From: Rickettsiales bacterium
GTDB taxonomy: Bacteria > Pseudomonadota > Alphaproteobacteria > Rickettsiales > UBA998
NCBI GenBank assembly: GCA_024304995.1
Contig: JAMWZD010000002.1
Location: 583,740 to 647,739 of the forward strand
Reading direction: 5' to 3'
DNA: 64,000 bases
Shown piece by piece: positions 9,604 through 18,668 of this stretch (position 1 is its first letter; the number at the start of each line of letters is the position of its first letter). Both the position numbers and the translations under genes were made by a program. The notes beneath the pieces were generated by a model. It did no database searches. It worked only from the letters and a program-made list of their open reading frames with translations, and was not told where the DNA came from.

Positions 9604-10391
9604 TGAAGATAGCCATTGCAGGATGCACAGGGCGCATGGGGCGCATGTTAGTGGAAGCTACGCTGGCGCATAAAGATGTTAAACTTGTTGCAGTAAGTGC
9701 CGTTGAGCATGATATGCAGCAGGCGCGTGCGTTGCTGGCGTTGCACCACACACAAAATGTAATGCTGACCAGCGACACAGATGAATTACTGAAAGACGCA
9801 GATGCAGTGATTGATTTTACGTCGCCTGAATATTCGCTGAATATTGCGAAACATGCGGTTGAACATGGCGTAGTGCATATTTGTGGCACAACAGGATTTT
9901 CTACATCACAAATCGAGCAGTTAAAAAGCTACGCCGAAAAAACTAAAATTGTTCATGCGGCGAATTTTTCCATTGGTGTGAATATGCTGCTTAAAACTGC
10001 TAAGGAAATGGCGGCACTGCTGGATGATTCTTATGATGTTGAAATCACCGAAATGCATCATCGCTACAAAAAAGATGCGCCTTCAGGCACGGCACTTGCG
10101 CTGGGTGAAGCGGTGGCTGAAGGGCGTGGTGTGGCGCTAGGAGAAGCAGCAGACCGCGCGCGTGATGGCATTACAGGGGAGCGCAAGCAAGGCGCAATCG
10201 GTTTTCATGCATTGCGGGGAGGCGATGTGATTGGTGATCATACAGTGCTGTTTGCAGCGTTAGGTGAACGTATCGAAATCACTCACAAAGCCTCGGACCG
10301 AACTATTTACGCCAAAGGCGCAATCCGTGCAGCACTGTGGGCAAAGGCGCGAGACGCAGGTTATTATTCTATGCAGGATGTGCTGAAATAA
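9600..10391 (+). CDS. dapB: DapB, 4-hydroxy-tetrahydrodipicolinate reductase
   Basis: DapB uses NAD(P)H to reduce hydroxy-tetrahydrodipicolinate in the diaminopimelate/lysine pathway, which also feeds peptidoglycan synthesis. The 263-residue length fits the family. Visible motifs are the N-terminal dinucleotide-binding loop [16 protein letters not shown], and the catalytic region [14 protein letters not shown]. The ATG at 9600 overlaps the dnaJ stop by four bases, and GGGAGGA at 9584-9590 is spaced well for it; a second ATG follows at 9603. Translation is probably coupled to dnaJ, so lysine synthesis here shares the chaperone transcript. Confidence 0.96.
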   Translation: MMKIAIAGCTGRMGRMLVEATLAHKDVKLVAVSAVEHDMQQARALLALHHTQNVMLTSDTDELLKDADAVIDFTSPEYSLNIAKHAVEHGVVHICGTTGFSTSQIEQLKSYAEKTKIVHAANFSIGVNMLLKTAKEMAALLDDSYDVEITEMHHRYKKDAPSGTALALGEAVAEGRGVALGEAADRARDGITGERKQGAIGFHALRGGDVIGDHTVLFAALGERIEITHKASDRTIYAKGAIRAALWAKARDAGYYSMQDVLK

Positions 10392-10450
10392 TATTTTAAT
10401 ATATATTAATTTATGTTATTATTAGTTTGTACCTTTATTTATGGAATTTG

Positions 10451-10498
10451 TGAAACACTATTTCTACAGATTACCACTGATTAGAATATAGTGTTTCA
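10451..10498. repeat. Perfect 11-base inverted repeat upstream of an unknown gene
   Basis: TGAAACACTAT at 10451-10461 and ATAGTGTTTCA at 10488-10498 are exact reverse complements separated by 26 bases. The arms end 12 bases before the start of the unknown gene at 10511. There is no T run after it, so it is not a terminator. It may be an operator or an RNA hairpin over the leader of that gene. Confidence 0.6.
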
Positions 10499-10510
10499 AC
10501 GCAAACGCTT

Positions 10511-10936
10511 ATGAAAAATAATAATTTTCCTCACTGGACTCAGGTTTGGAACGATTTTCAAAAATCTGCTTTAATTCTCCGAATTAATAATATCGAGAAA
10601 AAGATATTATTTGAAGAAAATGGAGGCACTCACAGTCGCTCAGTTGAACTTATGTTTGACCATTTTGACAGACGGTGCAAATTTGAAGGAACATTCAGTA
10701 TGACTCCTTTAAATTTAATGGATGTAGAAAGGCAAAACCCTGATGCACCATGTATTGAAGGCATTTTCTATAGCGAAGATTACGCTATAGATAGCACTGC
10801 ATATCTTAGTTTGACAAAAACTGATGATATTTCAGGCGATGAACATGGAATGCGCTCTTACTTTTTTGAAGGTAAGATATATGGTAAAGATGGTATTATA
10901 GCGAGTTGGGATTTAATTGCGGCTTCTGTAATATAA
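10511..10936 (+). CDS. Unknown 141-residue protein, AT-rich gene
   Basis: I do not recognise this protein. It has no signal peptide or membrane helix. The sequence alternates short beta-like stretches (SALILRINNIEKKILFEE, RRCKFEGTFSM, RSYFFEGKIYG) with acidic turns, and ends in hydrophobic residues, which suggests a small beta-rich soluble fold. The gene is AT-rich compared with dapB and folK on either side, has an inverted repeat just upstream, and has its own terminator just downstream. It therefore looks like an independently regulated accessory gene. Confidence 0.6.
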   Translation: MKNNNFPHWTQVWNDFQKSALILRINNIEKKILFEENGGTHSRSVELMFDHFDRRCKFEGTFSMTPLNLMDVERQNPDAPCIEGIFYSEDYAIDSTAYLSLTKTDDISGDEHGMRSYFFEGKIYGKDGIIASWDLIAASVI

Positions 10937-10943
10937 CCCACTT

Positions 10944-10977
10944 AAAGGATTGAGAGTTTCTCAGTCCTTTCTTTTTA
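10944..10977 (+). terminator. Intrinsic terminator after the unknown gene, overlapping the end of folK
   Basis: An 11-base stem (AAAGGATTGAG with CTCAGTCCTTT, one G-U pair), an AGTTT loop, then CTTTTT. The right arm covers the last codons of the convergent folK gene. Confidence 0.8.
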
Positions 10978-11410
10978 CATTACACTCCGCCCACACTTCT
11001 TTCAGCGGCAGCATCACAAAATCACGTTTGTGTGCTTCTTCGTGCGGTATGGTCAGCGTTTCGCTTTTATATTTTACACCGTCAATCGCAATAATATCGA
11101 CATCAATCTCGCGTGGTGCCCAATGCCCGCGCGCAACGCGCCCGATGCTGGCTTCAATCTCTTTGACATCACGCAATAACTGCTCCCAGTCTTGCGTGTC
11201 ACATTCCAGCGTTACCACCTGATTAATGAATGGCATATCCCATTCCTGCGGCGCATCATCATCCAGCAAAGCGGGAGATTCATAGAGGGAAGAACATTTC
11301 AGACTGTGAGCATCTGCGTAAGGCAGGGCGCATAAATAACGTATTGCCTGCCTTAAATTATTGCGCACATCTCCCACATTGCCACCCAGACCAAATGCAA
11401 TTTTAGGCAT
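10961..11410 (-). CDS. folK: FolK, 6-hydroxymethyl-7,8-dihydropterin pyrophosphokinase
   Basis: FolK transfers pyrophosphate from ATP to hydroxymethyl-dihydropterin, the step before dihydropteroate synthase in folate synthesis. The 149-residue protein begins MPKIAFGLGGNVGDV, the usual folK start, and contains the signature ASIGRVARGHWAPREIDVDI. An upstream in-frame start at 11455 would add residues running far into folB and is rejected. The ATG at 11410 overlaps the end of folB by eight bases on the same strand, so folB and folK are translated from one message. Confidence 0.93.
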   Translation of the reverse strand: MPKIAFGLGGNVGDVRNNLRQAIRYLCALPYADAHSLKCSSLYESPALLDDDAPQEWDMPFINQVVTLECDTQDWEQLLRDVKEIEASIGRVARGHWAPREIDVDIIAIDGVKYKSETLTIPHEEAHKRDFVMLPLKEVWAECNVKRKD

Positions 11411-11816
11411 GTGCAAGCCCTTGTGGCAAGGTGGAATAGGTGAAAGACGCACCACCTTTTAATTCAGCAACAGGGGCTTCTGGTTTGAATAACGTAAGTG
11501 TGAACGCACAGTCTTTCACACCAGTTTCAGCAATATGTGCATCCAGCCATTTCTGAACGGCGTTGCCAAGATATGGCGTGAGATACTCAATCAACTGAAA
11601 CTCCTTGCCCTGCAATGCTGCTTTTAAATGCTGCGTCAATGCGTCATAGCACAAAAAACCTTCACCATCTTTTTGCGAGGCGATTGGCATGGTTGAAAAA
11701 TAAATCGTAATGTCTAACGCAATAGGTTGTGTTGCCATTCGTTCCTGCGCACCAAAACCAAGATGCACAGGCAAAGTGAGTTGATGCAGGGAAAGGGCGC
11801 AAGGGTAATGAGTCAT
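11403..11816 (-). CDS. folB: FolB, dihydroneopterin aldolase
   Basis: FolB cleaves dihydroneopterin to hydroxymethyl-dihydropterin, the substrate of FolK. The 137-residue size fits the family. The N-terminal strand (ALSLHQLTLPVHLGFGAQER), then QPIALDITIYF and CYDALTQHLKAAL, match the order in the dihydroneopterin aldolase fold; FQLIEYLTPYLGNAVQKWL corresponds to the helix that follows. It directly precedes folK with an eight-base overlap, which supports the assignment strongly. Confidence 0.85.
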   Translation of the reverse strand: MTHYPCALSLHQLTLPVHLGFGAQERMATQPIALDITIYFSTMPIASQKDGEGFLCYDALTQHLKAALQGKEFQLIEYLTPYLGNAVQKWLDAHIAETGVKDCAFTLTLFKPEAPVAELKGGASFTYSTLPQGLAHA

Positions 11817-11846
11817 GACGCTACTATAATGCGAGCCTGAGGAAAC

Positions 11847-12293
11847 TCAATCACCAAATGCAGAGGAAAAATCAGGCATGGTAAATTGCGGAGCATGTGT
11901 TTTTTCTTCCCATAAATCATCCGAGAATTTCAGCGTGCCAAGCTGCGCATCTGCCACGTGCTGCTGTTCAAAACCTACAGGATCACGCTCATCATAATGC
12001 GAAAAAATATCGGGGGTCTGGCGTTGCAGCACGTCCATCATCTCGCGCAATTCTTCAAGCAGGGAAGGACTATGGCATACGCCGAGCAGTTCCACGCTGT
12101 CAACCCGCGCCCATGCGCTGGCGCTGCGTTCAATGCGACTGTCGCGCAATTCATGGCGCATTTTCAGCTTTTTGCCGTCTGTGCCGTGCCATATGCCAGT
12201 GCCATAAACCATGCTTTCCATGCCGCGAAACCATGCGCGGGCTTTTTGAGCCTCGGCTTCCTGTTTTGCACGCTGTCCTACTGTTGTCGCCAT
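11847..12293 (-). CDS. Unknown 148-residue protein
   Basis: I do not recognise this protein. It has no signal or membrane helix. It starts with a charged helix (RAKQEAEAQKARAWFRGME), has a WHGTDGKKLKMRHELRD segment and a predicted helical stretch (SLLEELREMMDVLQRQT), and ends in a short acidic and aromatic tail. Base composition matches its neighbours, so it seems native. It lies 30 bases upstream of folB on the same strand and may be the first gene of a three-gene unit with folB and folK. It is divergent from pabC across 46 bases. Confidence 0.65.
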   Translation of the reverse strand: MATTVGQRAKQEAEAQKARAWFRGMESMVYGTGIWHGTDGKKLKMRHELRDSRIERSASAWARVDSVELLGVCHSPSLLEELREMMDVLQRQTPDIFSHYDERDPVGFEQQHVADAQLGTLKFSDDLWEEKTHAPQFTMPDFSSAFGD

Positions 12294-12339
12294 AATTTAT
12301 ACTATAGCCTAATTTCGCAATCTCTGGTATGACAGTTGC

Positions 12340-13209
12340 GTGAAATCTGCATCTGAATATGTGTCTGTTAATGGTGAAATGGTACGCGCTGATGAGGCGT
12401 GTATTTCCATCTATGATCGTGGGTTGCGCTTTGGTGATGGCGTGTTTGAAACGATAGCAGTGGCGTATGGTGTGCCATATTGCTGGGATTTGCATCAGCA
12501 ACGGTTGTTTGCTGGGTGTGATGCATTAAGGATACCCTATAAAAGCGCCGAATTGCGAGCGCATTGTGATGCATTAATTCAAAAAAATAACGTTGTGAAC
12601 GGCATGTTGCGCATCATGGTGACTCGCGGCGTAGGGTCGCAGGGCTATCTGCCTGTGGGCAGTGCGTCACCAACGGTTATTATTGAAGCTACAGCAGTGA
12701 AACAAGGCTGCGCGGAACATAAAAATGATCTTTCACTATGGGTCAGTTCATATAAACGCCTGCATCCTGACACATTGCCCACACAAGCCAAGCTGATGCA
12801 GGGGGTCAATGCAACACTTGCCCGCATGGAAGCGCAGGATGCAGACTGTGATGAAGCATTGATGCTGGATGTGAATCATCATATCAGCGAAGCGGCAAGC
12901 GGCAATCTGCTGTGGATGCGTGAGGGGAAATATTATACCGCCCATACAGATTCGGGCTGCCTGTCAGGCACGATGCTCGCTCAGCTGGCGCTGTTGTTAA
13001 CCGCACCAGTGCAGCCAACATTGTTGCCGCTGGAAGAATTGCAACATATTGATGCACTGGTGATGACAAATGCCATCAAAGGTGCGGTGGCGGTGCGTAT
13101 TGTGCGTTCAAATGAGATAGAATATCATTTTGACAAAAGCGTCACGCTGGCTGCGCATTGCAACGGTTTAATTCAGAAAGATATTGCGCGGCAGTGCAAG
13201 GGTTCGTAA
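12340..13209 (+). CDS. pabC: PabC, 4-amino-4-deoxychorismate lyase (class IV aminotransferase)
   Basis: This 289-residue protein is a PLP-dependent class IV aminotransferase. The neighbourhood (pabB two genes on, folK/folB beside it) points to aminodeoxychorismate lyase, which releases pyruvate to give p-aminobenzoate. Visible features are the N-terminal FGDGVFETI typical of the fold, RIMVTRGVG, the Lys in PTQAKLMQGVNATLARMEA (likely Schiff-base lysine), and EALMLDVNHHISEAASGNLLW. The start is GTG at 12340, with no clear ribosome site. D-amino-acid or branched-chain aminotransferase is the alternative; context favours PabC. Confidence 0.82.
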   Translation: MKSASEYVSVNGEMVRADEACISIYDRGLRFGDGVFETIAVAYGVPYCWDLHQQRLFAGCDALRIPYKSAELRAHCDALIQKNNVVNGMLRIMVTRGVGSQGYLPVGSASPTVIIEATAVKQGCAEHKNDLSLWVSSYKRLHPDTLPTQAKLMQGVNATLARMEAQDADCDEALMLDVNHHISEAASGNLLWMREGKYYTAHTDSGCLSGTMLAQLALLLTAPVQPTLLPLEELQHIDALVMTNAIKGAVAVRIVRSNEIEYHFDKSVTLAAHCNGLIQKDIARQCKGS

Positions 13210-13218
13210 GGTAGCATC

Positions 13219-14859
13219 ATGAAAAAATGGTTGATAATTGGTGGCGTTCTCGTCGCAGGGGGCGCAGCAGCGCATTACGCAGTGTGGAAGCAGCAGGTAG
13301 CATTTAACAATAATGCGCTTGAGCAGCTGGTGGCTGGTGTGAATAACAATCTTGGCACTAAAGCGCTTGAATTATCATATGATCAGAAATTAGAAGGTGA
13401 AGCCTATCCATTAAAAGCCAGTGTGAGCTACACAAACCCAGTGATTACGGTTAATCCCGCATTTTATGAGCATCAGGCGGTGTCCTCTTTTTATGAAAAT
13501 CTGGAAGGCGGTGCGCCAGTGATTGATGAAATCAGGGTCAACGGAGTATATGCAATTAATAGTGATAAACTGGGCAATGCCATAAGCTCAACCGTTGAAG
13601 GCGCTGCAATAATCAAAGGTAGTGAGAATGGGCAGAGTATTGCTTATGCGATGAAAAGTGATGATACCATGCGTTGTGGCGTGGGGCTGGCGCGATCACC
13701 TTTATCTTACATTTTTAAAACGCACGAAACAAAACAGGGCGCACAGCAATTATTTGACGCTATCAATCATCTCGATTGTGATACAAGCAACGTTATCGTT
13801 ACAGATGAAACAGATAGCAGAGTGCTTTCTTCATGGGAGCAATATGACATTACGGTGGATGCCAAAGATGCTGGCAAACAGAATCATAAAATAATAGATT
13901 TTCAGGTGCAGCTGGATGGGCTTGAATATTCCCAGACGCAGCAGCAATTACTGGAAGATTATGAGCAGGCATTTGCTCCTTTAAGTGATGCGCAGAAGTC
14001 CGTTTTTGCACTGCTGCAAAAGCACCCTGTGCCTGCTTTGTCGCAATCACAGGCAGGCAAGCAGAATATTGCGCTGGAAGGCACATATTCTGGCGCTGTG
14101 GGGGAAGAAGCACTGCAGCGTGACGATGCGGCATTTGACCTGCATATCAGCACATTCGATGTGAGCAATGCGTTATATGATTCCAGCGCACCATTCTCGC
14201 TGATGTTTAATGAGGACGCAATCAAGCTGAATTATGATGGTGACGTGACCTATCACCCTGCATTTGAAGCGATGCTGAAAGACTCGATTGACGCCATTAT
14301 TAAGATTATCCACAGTCCTGAATTGCAGGTGGATGCAGAGTTGAAAAAGGCGCTTATGGGAGTTTCAAAAGAACAGCTTACTGCGCTTGTGCCTCAGCTT
14401 TCAAAATTAGGCAGGATCAACATGGTGGCAGATGTGTCTTTGCCGAAAAAAGAAGGTAATATCGCCATCAATAATTTAGGGTTTTCTGCAGCGCCATATC
14501 GCTTGATGGTGAACGGGCAGGGCAATCTTTCACCCATTAATGGCGAACTGACGATTAAATGTGATGCCTGCAAAAAACTGTTAACAAATTTGTTATCATA
14601 TGCAGGCAATCTGCAAATGCTGGCGCGGGATATGTCTTTAGACAATATCCCCGCATCTGCTCAGTCACTCACGTTGACACCCGAATTAAACAAGGCGTTG
14701 GTAGGGTTCATCCTCAATCTTGACACAACAAAGGATGAAAAAGTGACGACCATCACCCTTAAAGCACAGCCAGAAACGGGAATTACTATATCTGATTTGC
14801 CTTTAATGGCAGTGATGATTCAGGGATTTGCGACGATTTCTCCTTATCTGAAACAATGA
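13219..14859 (+). CDS. Large single-pass periplasmic protein of unknown function
   Basis: The 546-residue protein starts with one hydrophobic helix (LIIGGVLVAGGAAAHYAVW), followed by a long soluble region rich in beta-like repeats and free of further membrane spans, so most of it should be in the periplasm. The layout (helix, then NNNLGTKALELSYDQKLEGE and later SVSYTNPVITV) resembles the DUF945/DUF2125-type families of bacterial envelope proteins, and the gene at 35736 has the same layout; this family link is by eye only. It lies 9 bases after pabC and its stop overlaps the pabB ATG by four bases, so it is translated within the pab transcript although no folate role is apparent. Confidence 0.65.
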   Translation: MKKWLIIGGVLVAGGAAAHYAVWKQQVAFNNNALEQLVAGVNNNLGTKALELSYDQKLEGEAYPLKASVSYTNPVITVNPAFYEHQAVSSFYENLEGGAPVIDEIRVNGVYAINSDKLGNAISSTVEGAAIIKGSENGQSIAYAMKSDDTMRCGVGLARSPLSYIFKTHETKQGAQQLFDAINHLDCDTSNVIVTDETDSRVLSSWEQYDITVDAKDAGKQNHKIIDFQVQLDGLEYSQTQQQLLEDYEQAFAPLSDAQKSVFALLQKHPVPALSQSQAGKQNIALEGTYSGAVGEEALQRDDAAFDLHISTFDVSNALYDSSAPFSLMFNEDAIKLNYDGDVTYHPAFEAMLKDSIDAIIKIIHSPELQVDAELKKALMGVSKEQLTALVPQLSKLGRINMVADVSLPKKEGNIAINNLGFSAAPYRLMVNGQGNLSPINGELTIKCDACKKLLTNLLSYAGNLQMLARDMSLDNIPASAQSLTLTPELNKALVGFILNLDTTKDEKVTTITLKAQPETGITISDLPLMAVMIQGFATISPYLKQ

Positions 14860-16079
14860 CAGCACGCTGGATAAACCCGCTTGATGCATTATATGCAGTG
14901 ATATGCCATGAATATGATAATATTATATTACTCTATTCAGGTTTGAAAACGGGATATTCAGGACGTTATAGCTATCTTGCATTTGAGTGTGATGACCAGA
15001 TCAGGGGTGATTCTGTCGATATGCTGAATCAATGCGTGCAACGCTCAGAACTTCCCAGATGGTTTGGCTCTATCGCCTATGAAGCATTGGGTGAACGTGT
15101 TGCGACCACCCAATGCCCTATTGCATCGCCTGCAATTCATTTCAGCCGCTATAAATATGTTATCCGTTTTGATCATGAACAACAGACCTTAGCAGGTGAC
15201 GTTAACGCCTTGCCGAAGCTGCGGGAAGTAACTTCAAAAGCTTATCCCGCAGTGAAAGAGTGTCACGCAGTGATGGACAGACAACGTTATATTGACAATG
15301 TGAAAGACGCGCTGGAGCAAATCCATGCAGGCAATTTTTATCAGGTCAATCTGACGCGGAAATATGTGGGCGCTTTTGAGCGGGATCTCAGCGCGATGGA
15401 TGCTTATGCCATGTATGCAAATTTATGCACTATCAGCCCTGCACCTTACAGCGCATTTCTCTGGCGGGAAGGGCAGGCGGTGCTGTCCTCTTCGCCAGAA
15501 TTATTCATTCAGGTGGATGGGAATCGCACCATTACTTCCCGCCCGATTAAAGGCACTGCATCCCGCGCACATGCTGCGATTGAACTTGAAAACAGCATCA
15601 AAGACCGTGCAGAAAATCTGATGATTGTTGATCTGATGCGCAATGATCTGGCGCGTTGTTCTGTGGCGGGCAGTGTGGATGTGACTAAATTATTTGATGT
15701 GGATAGCTTCGCCACCCTGCACCATCTTTCTTCCACCATCACAGCAACGTTGCAAAAAAATGTGGGCATAGCCGATATTCTGAAAGCGACTTTTCCGCCA
15801 GGCTCAATGACAGGTGCGCCAAAATGTTCTGCAATGGACTGGATTGCACGCAAAGAGCAGATGCAGCGCGGCATATATAGCGGCGCGATTGGCTGGATTA
15901 ATGGCACACAATGTGATCTCTCTGTTGTCATTCGCACTCTGATTGCGCAAGATGATCAGTTCGAATTTCAGGTGGGAGGAGGCATCGTAGCGGATTCTGA
16001 TGCCGAGAATGAATATCAGGAAATTCTCACCAAATCCAAAGCGCTGGCAGGCATGTTGAAAATTCAGATGCCTCAGTAA
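14856..16079 (+). CDS. pabB: PabB, aminodeoxychorismate synthase component I
   Basis: PabB aminates chorismate to aminodeoxychorismate, using ammonia from a glutamine amidotransferase partner. The 407-residue protein has the chorismate-binding signatures: FYQVNLTRKY, SSSPELFI, TSRPIKGTASR, LMIVDLMRNDLAR, FPPGSMTGAPK and VGGGIVADSD. The lysine in PIKGT is the residue that marks PabB; the trpE gene of this window has PIAGT at the same place. The ATG overlaps the previous stop. No fused lyase is present, which fits the separate pabC. TrpG at 54.1 kb may serve as the shared amidotransferase; that is inference. Confidence 0.94.
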   Translation: MTARWINPLDALYAVICHEYDNIILLYSGLKTGYSGRYSYLAFECDDQIRGDSVDMLNQCVQRSELPRWFGSIAYEALGERVATTQCPIASPAIHFSRYKYVIRFDHEQQTLAGDVNALPKLREVTSKAYPAVKECHAVMDRQRYIDNVKDALEQIHAGNFYQVNLTRKYVGAFERDLSAMDAYAMYANLCTISPAPYSAFLWREGQAVLSSSPELFIQVDGNRTITSRPIKGTASRAHAAIELENSIKDRAENLMIVDLMRNDLARCSVAGSVDVTKLFDVDSFATLHHLSSTITATLQKNVGIADILKATFPPGSMTGAPKCSAMDWIARKEQMQRGIYSGAIGWINGTQCDLSVVIRTLIAQDDQFEFQVGGGIVADSDAENEYQEILTKSKALAGMLKIQMPQ

Positions 16080-16921
16080 TTCACCGCATTTTTATCGTGA
16101 ACATCTGATAGTGCAAGCAGGGTTATAGGGATTATAAAAAGAGCTGTGATAATCAACGGTAGTGAAATCAGCAATAATAACATTAACCCTGCAATGTTCG
16201 TCCAGCGTTCAGCCCCCAGATGAACAAAGATTCTGTGATTCAGCGCAAATGCCTGCGCTATGCCTGCATTGCGTTCAATCACAATTAACGGCAGATATGC
16301 AAAATAGGTCATGATGAAAATGGCTATGATCGTGCCTAATATAATAGCCAGATTTCCAAGCATTATCGTTCCCAGCCACGGCAATGAAAATGCCAGCAGG
16401 GCAGGGGGAAGCGAAGTTACCAGCAACACACCACCATGTTTTTTCAGGATTGAAAAAATATAGCGAAATGACAGAAGCTGCACACGAAACAATCTTAACA
16501 CGCATATCTGCAATATGCCGAACATGAAATAGGTTGCAACTGGTGCAATCACTGCAGCGGCTGCGACTGGCAACATCATAGCTGAAGTGATAATAACGGC
16601 GGAGGCGAGCAGAAAAAAGATGCCGCAGATCAGAATTGGTGTTTGCGAATCTTTCAGAATTTCCAGAGCATTGCCAAGCAACGCGAGCAGCCCGCGGCTT
16701 TCCGTATAGTCCTCATCATCACTAATGCGTTCATAGGCATCCTGCTCAATAAACACATCATAGAGTTCTGCATGTTGATAGGCTGGGCCTTGCTCATGAC
16801 GCGTCTGATTATAGATAATATCTTCCTTATCAAGCGAACCATTGCGGATTTTGCGAGTGATGCCGAGCAAGTCATATGGACCATTGCGTGAGCCATGTTC
16901 AATAATGAAATATTCGGTCAT
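16073..16921 (-). CDS. GYF_2-like domain membrane protein
   Basis: The 282-residue protein begins with a short soluble domain (EYFIIEHGSRNGPYDLLGITRKIRNG, about residues 3-50) of the GYF_2/DUF4339 type, recognised from the GPYDL and IRNG pattern. It is followed by about five hydrophobic helices (for example ILICGIFFLLASAVIITS and IMLGNLAIILGTIIAIFIM). It is a multi-pass inner-membrane protein of unknown role. Its ATG shares bases with the stop of the MarR-like gene (TAATG), so the two are co-translated. The 3' end overlaps convergent pabB by seven bases. Confidence 0.72.
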   Translation of the reverse strand: MTEYFIIEHGSRNGPYDLLGITRKIRNGSLDKEDIIYNQTRHEQGPAYQHAELYDVFIEQDAYERISDDEDYTESRGLLALLGNALEILKDSQTPILICGIFFLLASAVIITSAMMLPVAAAAVIAPVATYFMFGILQICVLRLFRVQLLSFRYIFSILKKHGGVLLVTSLPPALLAFSLPWLGTIMLGNLAIILGTIIAIFIMTYFAYLPLIVIERNAGIAQAFALNHRIFVHLGAERWTNIAGLMLLLLISLPLIITALFIIPITLLALSDVHDKNAVNY

Positions 16922-17265
16922 TATGCTGTCGCTGCCTTCTTTCCTGTGTAATATTGTTCCAGAATATCAGAAAACTGCCGTAAAAATTCGATGCCTTTAA
17001 GGGTTTTTCCGCAATAAACCTGACGTTTATCTTCCGTGCTGGCAATGCGCTTGACAAAGTCATAGCTGGTCAGCAATTCCAAACCGCGGCAGATGGCAGG
17101 TTTTGGAATATTCAGCTGATCTGATAGTGATGTTACGGTGTGTTGTTCCTCTACCAGATAAATATGCATTAAAATGCGCCATTGCCGCATGGTGAGTTCA
17201 TGTTCCAGCACCGCATCCATGCGTTGCAAAATCTGATACCAGTCTTTTAGTTTTTGATGTGTCAT
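16921..17265 (-). CDS. MarR-like winged-helix transcription regulator
   Basis: This short (114-residue) protein reads as a MarR-type winged helix: LTMRQWRILMHIYLVEE, then TVTSLSDQLNIPKPAICRGL (helix-turn-helix, about residues 45-64) and KRIASTEDKRQVYCGKTLKG (the wing with the DKR motif). MarR proteins bind DNA as dimers and often respond to small ligands; the target is unknown. A TTG start at 17280 would add five residues; ATG at 17265 is chosen. It follows the aminopeptidase gene with an 18-base gap and overlaps the GYF gene, so it is late in the comM transcript. Confidence 0.82.
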   Translation of the reverse strand: MTHQKLKDWYQILQRMDAVLEHELTMRQWRILMHIYLVEEQHTVTSLSDQLNIPKPAICRGLELLTSYDFVKRIASTEDKRQVYCGKTLKGIEFLRQFSDILEQYYTGKKAATA

Positions 17266-17283
17266 AGTCCGTAGCTTCAAAAA

Positions 17284-18654
17284 TTATGCTGTATAGCGTT
17301 GTTGTAGATAAGCGAATAATGCGCGCACTCCCATAGCTTCCCCGCCTTTGGGCCTGCCAGGTTTGCCGCTGACATTCCACGCCATCATATCAATGTGGAA
17401 CCAGTCGCATTTAGTGGTAACAAAGGTCTGAAGATATAAGGCTGCGGTAATTGCTCCGCCATAACCGCCAGAGGAAGTGTGGTTAATATCTGCGATGCTG
17501 CTTTTCAACATGCGTTTATAGGGTTTGTGCAATGGGAGTTCCCATAACATATCCTGCATTTCGTTTGAAAGTGCTATCAGCTTTGCCGCTTCTGCGCGGT
17601 TATTGGCAAAACAGGCGGGCATTTCCGTGCCCAGTGCCACGCGGGCAGCGCCTGTGAGGGTGGCGCAATCAATAATTAATTCAGGTTCCTGCTCGCACGC
17701 ATCAGTCAGCGCGTCAGATAAAATCAGTCTGCCCTCTGCATCCGTATTGCCAATCTCCACCGTTGTGCCATTACGCGCCGTAATCACATCCGATGTGCGA
17801 AAAGCATTGCCACTGACACTGTTTTCCACAGCAGGCACAAGCAAACGAAGTTGCACTGGCAGTTTATGCGACATAATCATATGTGCAAGCCCAATCACGG
17901 CAGCTGCGCCACCCATATCTTTCTTCATCAGCGCCATATTGCTTGAGGATTTAATGTCCAGTCCTCCAGAATCAAAGCAGACACCTTTGCCCACTAGCGT
18001 CACTTTGGGATGGTCTGCATCTCCCCAGCTCAACTGTGCGTAATGCGGTTTAAAGTCAGATGCTTTTCCCACCGTATAGACCAGTGGATAATCTTTTTGC
18101 AAAGCATCACCTTTGATAATATTTACTTTGGCGTTGTGCGCCTTGCCAAGTTCAGCAACCTTTTGCACCAATGTTTCAGGATAAAGATAGCATGGTGGCA
18201 TATTGACAAGATCACGCACTTTGAATGTTGCATCACGCGCAATTTCAAGGTCTTTTTTGTAAGCATCATCCAGCTTCAGCTTTGGAAATTCGGTATTGTC
18301 AGATGATGAAATATAATCCTTAAAGTCATATTGCGCCAGCAGCCAGCCAAGCTGGTGCAGTTTTTTAGTATCATCACTGATGCTGTCTGCTTCGGAATGA
18401 TACGAATAATCTATATGATATTCCAGCGGCGCTATGGTTCTGGCAATGCCAGCAATGGCATACATATCCTGCACATCATCCACGGTTTTCAGCACAAATG
18501 CCATGTTGCCGTCATCATCCATACAGGGAATATGAGCGCTTTCTTTTTTATGAAGATTTCGCAGCGTTACCCAGTTTTTCAGGCGTTCACCACCCAGTGC
18601 AAGCGCAGCTGCTTCCACATCATTCTTATCTAATACGTAAATTGCTATAGTCAT
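17284..18654 (-). CDS. M17 family leucyl aminopeptidase
   Basis: M17 aminopeptidases remove N-terminal residues from peptides in the cytoplasm, using two metal ions. The C-terminal catalytic domain is clear: VGKGVCFDSGGLDIKSS, MKKDMGGAAAVIG, and the family signature NTDAEGRLILSDALTDA. The N-terminal domain (about 1-160) is divergent, and the 456-residue length is a little under that of PepA (about 500). There may be another M17 gene elsewhere, so a pepA symbol is not given. The gene follows folP by 14 bases on the same strand. Confidence 0.92.
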   Translation of the reverse strand: MTIAIYVLDKNDVEAAALALGGERLKNWVTLRNLHKKESAHIPCMDDDGNMAFVLKTVDDVQDMYAIAGIARTIAPLEYHIDYSYHSEADSISDDTKKLHQLGWLLAQYDFKDYISSSDNTEFPKLKLDDAYKKDLEIARDATFKVRDLVNMPPCYLYPETLVQKVAELGKAHNAKVNIIKGDALQKDYPLVYTVGKASDFKPHYAQLSWGDADHPKVTLVGKGVCFDSGGLDIKSSSNMALMKKDMGGAAAVIGLAHMIMSHKLPVQLRLLVPAVENSVSGNAFRTSDVITARNGTTVEIGNTDAEGRLILSDALTDACEQEPELIIDCATLTGAARVALGTEMPACFANNRAEAAKLIALSNEMQDMLWELPLHKPYKRMLKSSIADINHTSSGGYGGAITAALYLQTFVTTKCDWFHIDMMAWNVSGKPGRPKGGEAMGVRALFAYLQQRYTA

Positions 18655-18668
18655 TTGGACAATATAGT

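Noticed and set aside
14856..16079. Second trpE instead of pabB
   Set aside because: PIKGT with Lys and the absence of the tryptophan-binding LLES region mark PabB; the real trpE is at 54.7 kb.
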